NCBI GenBank assembly: GCA_045654205.1
Contig: JAZOMZ010000007.1
Location: 1 to 61,001 of the forward strand
Length of the DNA stretch: 61,001 bases
Origin: Enterocola sp045654205
GTDB taxonomy: Bacteria; Bacteroidota; Bacteroidia; Bacteroidales; Paludibacteraceae
Reading direction: 5' to 3'
Of the stretch, positions 25,576 through 34,604 are shown piece by piece (positions within the stretch are counted from its first letter, which is position 1; each line of letters begins with the position of its first letter). The position numbers and the translations under genes were made by a program. The notes beneath the pieces were generated by a model. The model did no database searches. It was not told the origin of the DNA and saw only the letters and a list, made by a program, of their open reading frames with translations.

Positions 25576-26336
25576 AAATAGTTTCTTACAACGTAAACGG
25601 TATTAGAGCAGCTATTGGCAAAGGCCTTATTTCTTGGTTGGGTGAAACTGATATTGATGTGCTTTGCCTACAAGAGACTAAAGCGCAAGCCGACCAAATA
25701 GACACAAAAGCTTTTGAAGAACTTGGGTTTAACTGCTATTATACTTGTGCAGAGAAAAAGGGTTATAGTGGAGTGGCTATATTTACTAAGGTGAAACCTG
25801 ACAATGTAGTTTATGGCATGGGAAATGCTAAGTACGACTCAGAAGGTAGAGTGATAAGAGCCGACTATGGTGACTTTACTCTCATTTGCGTTTATATTCC
25901 TTCTGGCACATCTGGCGAAGAACGTCAAGCATTCAAAATGGAGTTCTTGGCAGACTTCAAAGTATTTATAGACGAACTAAGAAAGGAAAGACCAAACATA
26001 CTAGTGTGTGGAGACTATAATATTGCACACACACCTATAGATATTAATCACCCTGAAAGACAAAAGGGGGTGTCTGGTTTCTTGCCAGAGGAACGCGACT
26101 GGGTAACTGAGTTTCTTGAAAGTGGAATGATTGACACCTTTAGGGTGTTTGATGACCGCGCCGAGCAATATAGTTGGTGGAGCTACAGATTCAACTCTAG
26201 AAGTAGAAATGCTGGTTGGAGAATAGACTACCACATGGCATCTGAGCCACTAAGAGACAAACTAGTGAAAGCAGAAATCTGGCAACACGTGGTGCATTCA
26301 GACCACTGCCCGATATTTGTGCAATTACAGTGCTAG
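25572..26336 (+). CDS. xth: Exodeoxyribonuclease III
   Basis: A 254-residue AP endonuclease and 3'-5' exonuclease of base-excision repair. Catalytic blocks are all present: YNVNGIRAAIGKG, LCLQETKA, VCGDYNIAHTPID, WRIDYHMAS and the terminal SDHCPIFV. It overlaps the mlaF stop by four bases. Its 3' end runs into a structured hairpin element (26324-26408). Confidence 0.95.
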   Translation: MKIVSYNVNGIRAAIGKGLISWLGETDIDVLCLQETKAQADQIDTKAFEELGFNCYYTCAEKKGYSGVAIFTKVKPDNVVYGMGNAKYDSEGRVIRADYGDFTLICVYIPSGTSGEERQAFKMEFLADFKVFIDELRKERPNILVCGDYNIAHTPIDINHPERQKGVSGFLPEERDWVTEFLESGMIDTFRVFDDRAEQYSWWSYRFNSRSRNAGWRIDYHMASEPLRDKLVKAEIWQHVVHSDHCPIFVQLQC

Positions 26337-26408
26337 TGAGATCAATGATAAGCTTGCTTAAGCATTGCCGAGCGACGCCTGTAATCACGTAATACGAAAG
26401 CATTACGT
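26324..26408 (+). repeat. Two-part intergenic hairpin element, copy C
   Basis: Outer stem ATTACAG (26324-26330) with CTGTAAT (26379-26385), and inner stem CAATG (26343-26347) with CATTG (26363-26367), extended by AAGC/GCTT pairs, followed by GCCGAGCG. A second hairpin follows (ACGTAAT 26387-26393 with ATTACGT 26402-26408). It begins inside the end of xth. It shares its inner stem and the GCCGAGC motif with the copy at 52833-52933, and its outer-stem/inner-stem layout with the copy at 31573-31646. Confidence 0.6.
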
Positions 26409-26431
26409 AATATTCAAATAAATTAAAATTT

Positions 26432-26710
26432 ATGGGATTTTTTAAATTAAGAAAACCACGTCAGTTTAATCTTAAACCAAGATATTACGACGAACATAAA
26501 GAAAGACTTCAACAGTCTGAAGAGAGAGTGCGTAAACAACTAAACATGGAAGTTGATAATCAAAAGAAACATTCTTTTGAAGATTCTATTCGTGGTAAAT
26601 TTAGAGAAAGTCTAGAAGATACCAGAGCCGACAAAAACTCAAAAATGAGAATGGGTATTATAATAGGTGTAATCTTGGTAGGCATTTACCTATTTTTAAA
26701 CTATGTCTGA
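26432..26710 (+). CDS. Small tail-anchored membrane protein, unknown function
   Basis: A 92-residue protein with a basic N-terminus (RKPRQFNLKPRYYDEHKERL), a charged, probably helical middle and one hydrophobic helix at the very C-terminus (GIIIGVILVGIYLFLNYV). It is therefore tail-anchored with its bulk in the cytoplasm. No enzyme motif is seen. Its last eight bases overlap the mutL start, so it is co-translated with mutL. I recall similar small proteins next to mutL in other Bacteroidota, with no known role. Confidence 0.75.
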   Translation: MGFFKLRKPRQFNLKPRYYDEHKERLQQSEERVRKQLNMEVDNQKKHSFEDSIRGKFRESLEDTRADKNSKMRMGIIIGVILVGIYLFLNYV

Positions 26711-28511
26711 AAATATAATACACATATTACCTGAAACGGTGGCAAACCAGATTGCTGCAGGAGAGGTGGTACAACGCCCATCTTCTGTGGTGAAGGAACT
26801 TGTGGAAAATTCTATAGACGCAGGTGCTACCAAAATAGATATTTACATTAAAGATGCAGGCAGAACATCTATTAGAATAATAGATAATGGCAAGGGCATG
26901 TCTGCCGACGATGCTGTGATGGCATTTCAGCCACATGCCACATCAAAGATTGCCGATGTAAATGATTTGTTTTCACTTTCTACTATGGGATTTAGAGGGG
27001 AGGCATTGGCTTCTATCTCTGCCATTGCGTTTGTAGAGGTGAGAAGCAGAAGAGAAGAAGACACACTTGGCACAAGGGTGGAATACACAGCGTCTGATTT
27101 GGTATGCCAAGAATGTGTTAGTTGCCCAAAGGGGACTGACATTACCGTGAGGGATATATTCTATAATGTACCTGCTCGCAGAAAGTTCCTTAAACCAAAC
27201 GATACAGAGTTTAAACATATTGTTTCTGTGTTTGAACAGGTGACATTGGCTCACCCACAAATAAGTTTTACATTAGTTCACAACGATAAGACTATTTTCA
27301 CCCTACCAAAAGAGAACAGACTGCAACGTATTTGTTCGCTATTTGGCAATAAGTGGAACCAAAAGCTACTACCTATTTCTATAGAAACAACATTGGGTAA
27401 GATATCGGGATATGTGAGCACACCTGATGCGGCACTTAAACGTGGTTGCCCACAATTCTTTTTTGCTAATAATAGGTATATCCAACATCCTTATTTTTAT
27501 AAGGCCATAAGTATGTCATACGACAAATTGCTTATGCCAGATGTTAAACCTGCTTACTTTATATTCTTTGAGGTAGATGCAGATAAAATAGATGTGAACA
27601 TTCACCCTACAAAAACAGAAGTGAAGTTTGAGGATGAGAAAGCACTATTCCCTATCCTATCTGCTGCGGTGAAAGAGGTATTGGGAAAATCCAATTCTGT
27701 GCCAAGCATAGACTTTGACCAAGAAGACGCACCAGACATTCCTGCATTTACAGGGAAACCAATGGAATATGTTGCTCCACCAAAGGTGAGTTATAATCCA
27801 AACTATAATCCTTTCCATACACATTCTGAAAAGACCTTTAGTTCAAGTAGACCTACTCAAAACTGGGAGAACCTATATAGTGCAGCAAGAGAGGTGAAGG
27901 AAAGTAAAGTGGAAGACTCATGGGCGAAATTGGATATAGTAGAAGACTTTAGCAGTCTTCATGTAATGCAATTTGAAAATAAATTTATAATTTTGCCGGC
28001 CAATCAAGGAATAAAGGTGGTAGATCAATATAGAGCTAGTTTACAAATAAACTTTGAGGACACTCTAAAAGAACTAGAACTACTTGAGGTGCATAGCCAA
28101 CCATTATTGTTCCCAGAGGCCGTGGAACTAGATACAAAAGAAGACCTCATCTTCAATGAGATTAAAGAAGAACTTGAAGAAGTGGGATTCACATTTGAGA
28201 GTTTCGGCAAGCATTCTTACCAAATAACAGCTGTGCCAAGTAGCATGAACAATATTAGTGCAGAAGCACTGCTTGAGGAGTTCATAACAATGTGTTTGGA
28301 CGAAAAGGATGTGAAGGCAGAGATTAAAAAGAATTTGGCTTTGAAGATAGCAGAAAGAAAAGCTATTAAAGGTGGAACACTACTTAGCGAAACTCAAATG
28401 AGGGGATTGGTAGAAAAACTTTCTAAATGCGAAAGCCAAATCTATACCACTCAAGGCAAAAAAATATCAGTGATAATAAATAATAACGAAATAGAAAATA
28501 AATTTTTATGA
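26703..28511 (+). CDS. mutL: DNA mismatch repair protein MutL
   Basis: A 602-residue protein. The GHKL ATPase domain is complete: IAAGEVVQRPSSVVKELVEN (Glu in KELVENSIDAGAT), IIDNGKGM, TSKI and GFRGEALASI. A variable linker (about 335-420) and the C-terminal dimerisation domain follow. In that domain the endonuclease motif DQHA-x2-E-x4-E reads DQYRASL (about 441) and the usual C-terminal CPHGRP motif is replaced by CESQIYTTQGKK, so this MutL probably lacks nicking activity. It overlaps both neighbours. Confidence 0.96.
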   Translation: MSENIIHILPETVANQIAAGEVVQRPSSVVKELVENSIDAGATKIDIYIKDAGRTSIRIIDNGKGMSADDAVMAFQPHATSKIADVNDLFSLSTMGFRGEALASISAIAFVEVRSRREEDTLGTRVEYTASDLVCQECVSCPKGTDITVRDIFYNVPARRKFLKPNDTEFKHIVSVFEQVTLAHPQISFTLVHNDKTIFTLPKENRLQRICSLFGNKWNQKLLPISIETTLGKISGYVSTPDAALKRGCPQFFFANNRYIQHPYFYKAISMSYDKLLMPDVKPAYFIFFEVDADKIDVNIHPTKTEVKFEDEKALFPILSAAVKEVLGKSNSVPSIDFDQEDAPDIPAFTGKPMEYVAPPKVSYNPNYNPFHTHSEKTFSSSRPTQNWENLYSAAREVKESKVEDSWAKLDIVEDFSSLHVMQFENKFIILPANQGIKVVDQYRASLQINFEDTLKELELLEVHSQPLLFPEAVELDTKEDLIFNEIKEELEEVGFTFESFGKHSYQITAVPSSMNNISAEALLEEFITMCLDEKDVKAEIKKNLALKIAERKAIKGGTLLSETQMRGLVEKLSKCESQIYTTQGKKISVIINNNEIENKFL

Positions 28512-30010
28512 TGAAAGAAGTAAGAGTGCGATTTGCTCCAAGTCCAACAGGTGCTCTACACATAGGTGGCGTACGTACAGCATTATACAATTATCTGTTT
28601 GCTAAACAAAACGGCGGTAAAATGATTCTTCGTATAGAAGATACCGACTCTACACGTTTTGTTCCAGGAGCAGAGAAATATATTATAGAATCACTTGAAT
28701 GGCTAGGCATTCGTTTTGACGAAGGCATTGAAAACGGTGTGGCAACTTGTAGACAAAGTGAAAGAAGAGATATTTATAGAGGTTATGTAAAAGAACTTCT
28801 AGACAAAGACCTTGCTTATATTGCATTTGATACCCCAGCAGAACTAGAAGCTAAACGTGCAGAAATAGCAAACTTCCAATACGATGCCAAAACTCGTATG
28901 ATGATGAACAACTCACTTACACTAGGCAAAGAAGCAACAGAAGCTAAGATTGCTGCTGGCGAAGACTATGTAGTGAGAATCAAAATTGAACCTGGTGAAG
29001 ACATTATTGTAAACGACCTTATTCGTGGCGAAGTGAAAATTAATTCTTCTATCCTAGATGATAAAGTGCTTTACAAATCGGCAGACGACCTTCCAACATA
29101 TCACCTTGCAAATATTGTGGACGACCACTTAATGGAAATCTCACATGTGATACGTGGTGAAGAATGGTTGCCATCTGCTCCACTTCATGTGCTTCTTTAT
29201 AAATACTTTGGTTGGGAAAGACCAGAATTTGCTCACCTTCCACTACTACTTAAACCTGACGGTAATGGAAAACTAAGCAAACGCGACGGTGACAGACTTG
29301 GTTTCCCTGTGTTCCCACTAGACTGGGTAGACCCAAAAACTGGAGACAAATCTTCTGGCTATAGAGAAGCAGGTTACTTCCCAGAAGCAGTAGTGAACTT
29401 CCTTGCCCTACTAGGCTGGCACGGCGAAACAGATAAAGAATTCTTCACAATGGAAGAACTTATCAGTGAGTTCTCGCTTAAACGCGTGAGCAAAAGCGGT
29501 GCTAAATTTGATTACGAAAAAGGTAAATGGTTCAACCACGAATACCTACAACAAAAATCTGATAGCGAAATTGCAGCTGCATTTATGCCAATACTAGAAG
29601 AAAAAGGCATTGAGGCAGATGCTGAGAAAGTAGAAAAAGTGGTAGCACTTACAAAAGCACGTTGCAACTTTATCAAAGACCTTTGGGCAAACTGCGACTA
29701 CTTCTTTGTAGCACCAACTAGCTACGATGAGAAGACACGTGCAAAACGTTGGAAAGAAAACTCACCAGAAGATATGCGCGCACTTGGCGAGTTCCTTGCT
29801 ACATTAGAAGACTTCTCTGCACACAATGCTGAGCAAGCAGTAATGGCATGGATTGCAGAAAATGGCAAACACACAGGTCAAGTGATGAATGCATTCCGTC
29901 TTTGCATCGTAGGAGAAGGCAAAGGACCACACATGTTTGACATTACAGAGTTTATTGGGAAAGAAGAAACCTTAAGACGTTTAAATGTTGCTATTGAAGC
30001 GCTAAGTTAA
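28508..30010 (+). CDS. gltX: Glutamyl-tRNA synthetase
   Basis: A 500-residue class I synthetase that charges tRNA-Glu. The HIGH-type motif is PTGALHIGGVRT (about 14-25) and the KMSKS-type motif is GKLSKRDGDR (about 254-263). The length is normal and there is no frameshift. The start overlaps the mutL stop by four bases in an ATGATG context, so either Met codon may be used. Confidence 0.96.
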   Translation: MMKEVRVRFAPSPTGALHIGGVRTALYNYLFAKQNGGKMILRIEDTDSTRFVPGAEKYIIESLEWLGIRFDEGIENGVATCRQSERRDIYRGYVKELLDKDLAYIAFDTPAELEAKRAEIANFQYDAKTRMMMNNSLTLGKEATEAKIAAGEDYVVRIKIEPGEDIIVNDLIRGEVKINSSILDDKVLYKSADDLPTYHLANIVDDHLMEISHVIRGEEWLPSAPLHVLLYKYFGWERPEFAHLPLLLKPDGNGKLSKRDGDRLGFPVFPLDWVDPKTGDKSSGYREAGYFPEAVVNFLALLGWHGETDKEFFTMEELISEFSLKRVSKSGAKFDYEKGKWFNHEYLQQKSDSEIAAAFMPILEEKGIEADAEKVEKVVALTKARCNFIKDLWANCDYFFVAPTSYDEKTRAKRWKENSPEDMRALGEFLATLEDFSAHNAEQAVMAWIAENGKHTGQVMNAFRLCIVGEGKGPHMFDITEFIGKEETLRRLNVAIEALS

Positions 30011-30015
30011 TTTGA

Positions 30016-31572
30016 ATGAAAAGACTGTTTTTTATATTATTTTCCTTGTTAATATGCATTAATGCATTAGCAAAGCCAAAGAAAAAGGCAAGCCTTATAG
30101 ATGAACTTCCACAAGTGGAAATTCAGGAGGTGACAACTGCATATAATGCACCAAAAAGAGAATTTAGAGGTGTGTGGATGCATACCATTTATAATAGTGT
30201 CTATCCTACCCTTACCTCTGACGAGTGGAAAGAATATATAAAAAAACAGTTGGACGAATATCAGAAACTGGGTATAAACGTAATTATCTTTCAGGTGAGA
30301 CCAGAGGCAGATGCCTTCTACGAATCTGAATACGAGCCATGGAGTAGATTCCTAACTGGCGAGCAAGGTAAACGTCCAGAACCTTTCTTTGATCCTCTGC
30401 ATTTTATGACAGAAGAATGTCATAAACGCTGTATGGAACTTCATGCGTGGGTAAATCCATATAGAGCAAATGCCAACAAGACTAATAACAGACTAGTTTG
30501 GCACCATATCTACTACGAAAAACGTTATATGTTCTTCTCTTACGGCAAACAACTAATGTTTAACCCTGGAGTGCCAGACTGTAGAGAACATATTGTTAAG
30601 GTGATATCAGACATAGTGAGTAGATATGATATAGACGGCATACATATGGATGATTACTTCTATCCTTACCCTATCCAAGGTTTGAAAATTCCAGACCTTG
30701 AAACATTCAAAAAATATGGATTGTATAAGGGGTATGAACTAGGAGAAATAGACCGTTGGCGTAGGGACAATGTAAATACATTGGTAAAAACATTGTCTGA
30801 CACTATTAAGTCTATTAAACCACATGTAAAGTTTGGAGTAAGCCCATTTGGTATTTATAGAAACAAAGCACAAAGCGAAATAGGAAGTGAAACCAAAGGA
30901 TTGAGCTGTTATGACAACCTTTATGCAGATATTTTGCTTTGGGCAAACAATGGTTGGCTGGATTACGTAATACCTCAACTTTATTGGGAATTGGGACATG
31001 CTGCAGCCGACTACACCAAGCTTTTCTATTGGTGGAAAGAAGCAAAGCCTGAACAAACACAGATGTTTATAGGTCAAGATGTTGGGCGAAGCCTAAACCA
31101 AATAGCTAAGAAATTAAACCCAACTAGAGAAGAGAGAACCATAGGGGGCAACTGTTTTTGGAGCGGCGATATGCTACTTGAAAACAAGAACGAATACAAA
31201 GATAGTTTGCAAACAGCATACTTCAAACACCATGCTATAGCACCAAATTATCCAAACCTAAGTCATACAGCTCCTATGAAACCAGAGAACGTGCGACTAG
31301 AAATGATGGGTGCTGAGCCAAAACTATGTTGGGATGAAGACAAAACCCCTAAAAAGGCAGACAAGGCTTGGTATTATATAGTTTATGCTACAGACTATAG
31401 GGCTAGCGTGATAGACCAATATGACCCTAGTAAGATTATTTACGTGGGAACTGAAAATGAGTTTACCATACCAGAAGATATGAATCCTCTTCACTTCAAA
31501 TACGTGGTAACAGCAGTAAACCGCATGCAAAACGAGAGTGAAACCTCTGATGTTTGTAGGCATGAGGAGTGA
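30016..31572 (+). CDS. Secreted family-10-like glycoside hydrolase (GHL10/DUF187 type)
   Basis: A 518-residue protein. A signal peptide (about 1-19, ending INALAK) is followed by the GHL10-type barrel: FRGVWMHTIYNSVYP, INVIIFQVRPEADAFY, ELHAWVNPYRAN, and YDIDGIHMDDYFYPYP with the acidic residues expected at the active site. A fibronectin-type-III-like tail lies at about 415-510 (PENVRLEMMGAEPKLCWDED). The family acts on polysaccharides or peptidoglycan-like polymers; the substrate is not deducible. It begins 5 bp after gltX. Confidence 0.88.
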   Translation: MKRLFFILFSLLICINALAKPKKKASLIDELPQVEIQEVTTAYNAPKREFRGVWMHTIYNSVYPTLTSDEWKEYIKKQLDEYQKLGINVIIFQVRPEADAFYESEYEPWSRFLTGEQGKRPEPFFDPLHFMTEECHKRCMELHAWVNPYRANANKTNNRLVWHHIYYEKRYMFFSYGKQLMFNPGVPDCREHIVKVISDIVSRYDIDGIHMDDYFYPYPIQGLKIPDLETFKKYGLYKGYELGEIDRWRRDNVNTLVKTLSDTIKSIKPHVKFGVSPFGIYRNKAQSEIGSETKGLSCYDNLYADILLWANNGWLDYVIPQLYWELGHAAADYTKLFYWWKEAKPEQTQMFIGQDVGRSLNQIAKKLNPTREERTIGGNCFWSGDMLLENKNEYKDSLQTAYFKHHAIAPNYPNLSHTAPMKPENVRLEMMGAEPKLCWDEDKTPKKADKAWYYIVYATDYRASVIDQYDPSKIIYVGTENEFTIPEDMNPLHFKYVVTAVNRMQNESETSDVCRHEE

Positions 31573-31646
31573 GGAATTTTGCGATTAAGCGAGAGCATAA
31601 CAAATTTATTTGTTATGCCGAGCGTGAGCAAAATCATGAGCGAAGC
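31573..31646 (+). repeat. Two-part intergenic hairpin element, copy A
   Basis: Directly after the glycosidase stop. Outer arms GAATTTTGC and GCAAAATC enclose AAGCGAGAGC and TGCCGAGC, with an inner stem ATAACAAAT/ATTTGTTAT. The tail GAGCGAAGC follows. The outer arms and tail match the copy at 52833-52933 (opposite strand) closely, while the inner stem is unrelated. It fills almost the entire gap to birA, so it is also in the birA leader. Confidence 0.65.
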
Positions 31647-31654
31647 GAATAATT

Positions 31655-32395
31655 ATGACCTTCTACATACTACATATTAACCAGTGCGACTCTACCAATG
31701 CTTACTTGCAAAGGATGATAAATGACGGCAATGCATCGGAGGGACTTGTTATTTCTACTTCGTTTCAGAGCAAAGGTCGTGGGCAACTGACAAACGTATG
31801 GGAATCAGAAGAAGGAAAGAATATTCTTTGCAGTATACTGCTTCGTCCTACAAACCTACCAATCAAAAGCCAATTTCTTATTTCTCAGGCAATATCTGTG
31901 GCAATAGTCGATGTGCTTAACACCTATGTAGAAGGGTTTAGCATAAAGTGGCCAAACGATATTTACTACAAAGAGGATAAGATTGCAGGTATTCTTATTG
32001 AAAATACACTATCATCTAAGGGCATTGACTCATGCATCATTGGACTTGGGCTTAACGTAAACCAACAAACCTTTACATCTAATGCTCCAAACCCTATTTC
32101 ACTACATAATATTATAGGTAGAGACACTTCTGTAAAGACACTACTAGAGAGCATACTTGAAAACTTTAATAAGGTATACGACCTAGTCTATACCAATGTA
32201 GATTTACTGCGTGAAAACTACTTCAACAATCTACTATGGAACGGCCAGATGCGTAAGTACTCAGATGCAAGTGGAGAGTTCACTGGCAAGATTGTAGATG
32301 TAGAAAATGATGGACACCTGATAATTGAAGACATAGAGGGTGAAAGAAGAAGGTATGCGTTTAAAGAGGTGACATTTTTAATTCCTAATTCCTAA
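31655..32395 (+). CDS. birA: Biotin--[acetyl-CoA-carboxylase] ligase
   Basis: A 246-residue biotin protein ligase that forms biotinyl-5'-AMP and transfers biotin to a carrier lysine. It has STSFQSKGRGQLTNVWES (biotin/ATP loop) and IKWPNDIYYKEDKIAGIL, plus a C-terminal SH3-like domain. There is no N-terminal helix-turn-helix, so it is a ligase only and not a repressor. The nearest visible substrate is OadA, 3.5 kb away. It converges with comF with only 6 bp between stop codons. Confidence 0.94.
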   Translation: MTFYILHINQCDSTNAYLQRMINDGNASEGLVISTSFQSKGRGQLTNVWESEEGKNILCSILLRPTNLPIKSQFLISQAISVAIVDVLNTYVEGFSIKWPNDIYYKEDKIAGILIENTLSSKGIDSCIIGLGLNVNQQTFTSNAPNPISLHNIIGRDTSVKTLLESILENFNKVYDLVYTNVDLLRENYFNNLLWNGQMRKYSDASGEFTGKIVDVENDGHLIIEDIEGERRRYAFKEVTFLIPNS

Positions 32396-32401
32396 TTATT
32401 A

Positions 32402-33088
32402 CTACCCTCCAAACGCTAAAGAAAGAAAACTCAATCTTACATTTGGGATTTGCTCTAGGCATTTTAGGCAGGCAATGGCTGTTGAGCCTGTTGTAAGTAC
32501 ATCGTCTAGCAAGAGAAGGTGTTTCCCTTCAAAACCTTCGTTGGGCGAGAGCCCAAATAGATTTAAAGAATTTTTCCACCTACCCTGTTTATCTTTGTGA
32601 GTTTGCGTTTCGTTGAAACGTGTTCTAAATAATAGTTCCGGATATATAGGCAAACCCGTTACCTTCTGAATACCCAAAGCAAGTTGCTCAGACTGATTGT
32701 ACCCCCTTATCCTCTGTTTCTTTTTGTGCAGTGGCACAGGCACAATAGCATCTATCCCTTTGAAGAATTCTGGCATTTCGCTGGCCATAATCTGCCCTAT
32801 CTGCTGCGCAAATTTAGATTTCCCTTTATACTTAATATGATGTAGAATATTTTGCACTTTGGTTTCCTTTTGAAAATGACACCACGATGCAGCTTTTTCT
32901 AGCTTCACACGACCAAGAAACAAGTCCATCACCTTATTATCGGTATAGTCCTTGTCTATGGAGCGAGGAAGCGTGTAAAGACATGTTAGGCAGATATTCC
33001 TTTCTGACTCCATAAGCACACTACCACAACAAACACAAAGTTTTGGATAGATTAAATCTAGTAGCGAATTAAGAATGGGGATATTCAT
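32402..33088 (-). CDS. comF: ComF family protein (amidophosphoribosyltransferase-like)
   Basis: A 228-residue protein. The N-terminus has a four-cysteine zinc ribbon (CVCCG, CLTCL), then VPVPLHKKKQRIRGYNQSEQLA, and the PRPP-binding loop LLLLDDVLTTGSTAIACL of type I phosphoribosyltransferases. ComF proteins are linked to DNA uptake and processing in competent bacteria, but their reaction is not settled. It follows the flippase gene at 5 bp, so it is probably the second gene of that transcript. Confidence 0.92.
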   Translation of the reverse strand: MNIPILNSLLDLIYPKLCVCCGSVLMESERNICLTCLYTLPRSIDKDYTDNKVMDLFLGRVKLEKAASWCHFQKETKVQNILHHIKYKGKSKFAQQIGQIMASEMPEFFKGIDAIVPVPLHKKKQRIRGYNQSEQLALGIQKVTGLPIYPELLFRTRFNETQTHKDKQGRWKNSLNLFGLSPNEGFEGKHLLLLDDVLTTGSTAIACLKCLEQIPNVRLSFLSLAFGG

Positions 33089-33093
33089 AATCT

Positions 33094-34398
33094 TTAGGGT
33101 TTTAGTTTGCCTTTATCATAGGATTTTGCCATAAACACCAACCATATACTACCAGAAGCCTGCATTATAAAGCAAACCAAGAAGTATAAGGCTATAGCTA
33201 AGTAGATATCGCTTAGGTAAATACCCACTATCAAAGCAGATGTTCTAAGAATTAATGTTATTATCTCAAAGTAAAATAGACCTTCTTGCTTTTTGAATAG
33301 TTCTGGTAGGAAATCTAGCACATTAAACACGGCGAATGCTAGTAACCATGGAAGCATTAGGCGTATGTATTCGCCAGAAATTCTCCACTCATCACCCAAT
33401 ATAATGGCTGTTAAATCTGGAAGTATAAAAAATAACAATGCAAATGAAGGGATGCCTACCATGAGTACTGATGCAATGTATTTCTTTATTACAGGAAGTA
33501 TCTTGTCGCCATTCCAAACCTTTTCTGACACGAAGCGGAACATGATTTTATAAAGCGAACTGCAAGCCACATTAATTGGAGTATGGGCAAGCAATAGGCC
33601 CATGGAATAAAGACCAATTTCTGTCATGCCAAAGTGGGCAGAAAGCAGGAATATAGGAAGCGATTTAGATAACAGATTAATGGTTTTTCTGCTAAGAGAA
33701 AATTTTGGAAACTTGATATACTCTTTTGCCATGGCAAGAATTGAACCCAAAGTAGGGCGCGCTCCAAGAAAAGAGAAAAGTTTGTCTTTACTTTGTGCAT
33801 ATAGGCAAACAGCAAGCAGTATCAATACAGCACCAGACACCGCAGACACTATAAGACCTGCTGTGCCCCACCCTAGATAACCAAGGAATATTTTCAATCC
33901 TACACTGTAAAGGGCAAGAAGTATTAAGTAAATAGAAATATATTTAAAGAGTTTCTTTCTTATAGCAAGGCTGTCGCAGATATTCCAAAGGGCAGTGGCT
34001 GCCACATAGATAGGCATAAGATAATACCAATGGGCAAGGTCTGTTGATCCAAATAGCGAGGCTATCTCCGAAGAAAAAGGCACAGTTAGGAGCACCAAGG
34101 TAGATACCAATACCACGGTTGAAAGGCAGAGTGCTAATACAGATGAAAGGTCTTTTTCTTCTTTGTGAAAGACGAGTACATTTTGGTATTCGGCATTGGC
34201 AAGAAGAACAAGTATTGCAAATATAGAAACAAATAGATTGAGCGTACCCATTTCGTCTGGGGTGTATATACGAGAGATTATTGGGTATGCAGCCAAGGTG
34301 ATAATCTGAGCGAGTATGTTGCCGCTCAGTAGCACACTGGTATTCCTCACAATACGAGATTGAAGAATTCGGGTAATATATTTGTTTTTAATTTGCAT
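33094..34398 (-). CDS. Oligosaccharide flippase (Wzx / polysaccharide export family)
   Basis: A 434-residue inner-membrane protein with about twelve hydrophobic helices. The N-terminal pattern VLLSGNILAQIITLAAYPIISRIYTPDEMG is typical of the MATE-like polysaccharide flippases that turn over lipid-linked sugars. No glycosyltransferase genes are nearby, so the substrate is open. The -7 box at 34403-34410 lies so close to the ATG that the transcript may have no leader. Confidence 0.88.
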   Translation of the reverse strand: MQIKNKYITRILQSRIVRNTSVLLSGNILAQIITLAAYPIISRIYTPDEMGTLNLFVSIFAILVLLANAEYQNVLVFHKEEKDLSSVLALCLSTVVLVSTLVLLTVPFSSEIASLFGSTDLAHWYYLMPIYVAATALWNICDSLAIRKKLFKYISIYLILLALYSVGLKIFLGYLGWGTAGLIVSAVSGAVLILLAVCLYAQSKDKLFSFLGARPTLGSILAMAKEYIKFPKFSLSRKTINLLSKSLPIFLLSAHFGMTEIGLYSMGLLLAHTPINVACSSLYKIMFRFVSEKVWNGDKILPVIKKYIASVLMVGIPSFALLFFILPDLTAIILGDEWRISGEYIRLMLPWLLAFAVFNVLDFLPELFKKQEGLFYFEIITLILRTSALIVGIYLSDIYLAIALYFLVCFIMQASGSIWLVFMAKSYDKGKLKP

Positions 34399-34402
34399 TA
34401 CA

Positions 34403-34410
34403 CAAATGTA
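34403..34410 (-). promoter_or_regulatory. Promoter -7 box of the flippase-comF unit
   Basis: TACATTTG on the minus strand fits TAnnTTTG and ends only 4 bp before the ATG. With the usual start 5-7 nt downstream of the box, transcription would begin at or next to the start codon. Confidence 0.4.
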
Positions 34411-34424
34411 ATAAAATAATATAA

Positions 34425-34463
34425 AAAATAAAAGCGATTGAGGAGAATTTCCTCAACCGCTTT
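34425..34463 (-). terminator. Terminator of the oadGAB operon
   Basis: A 14-bp stem with one mismatch (34431-34444 with 34450-34463, 5-nt loop), followed on the minus strand by TTTTATTTTTT. It lies about 140 bp after the oadB stop; the stretch between (34464-34604) is itself structured. Confidence 0.85.
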
Positions 34464-34604
34464 AAAATTGCACTATGTTATGAGAGTGCTTTTAAAGAGT
34501 AAAGTTCAAGGTTGTGAAGCCTGAGAAACCGGAGTGTACTTGACGTACTCGAGGATTTCGAAGGCGAGCATAACGCAGAAATTTGCCTTTAAAAGTGCTC
34601 GAAA
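34464..34604 (-). other. Structured 3' region between oadB and its terminator
   Basis: No ORF is supported here. The ends are near-complementary (a GTTATG/CATAAC pair, and GCTTTTAAAG against CTTTAAAAGTGCTC), and a central hairpin sits around GAGTGTAC-TTGA-CGTACTC (about 34532-34550). The bases are less AT-rich than the neighbouring spacers. It could be a 3' untranslated structure, a small RNA or an intergenic repeat. I recall similar stretches in other Bacteroidota genomes. Confidence 0.4.
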
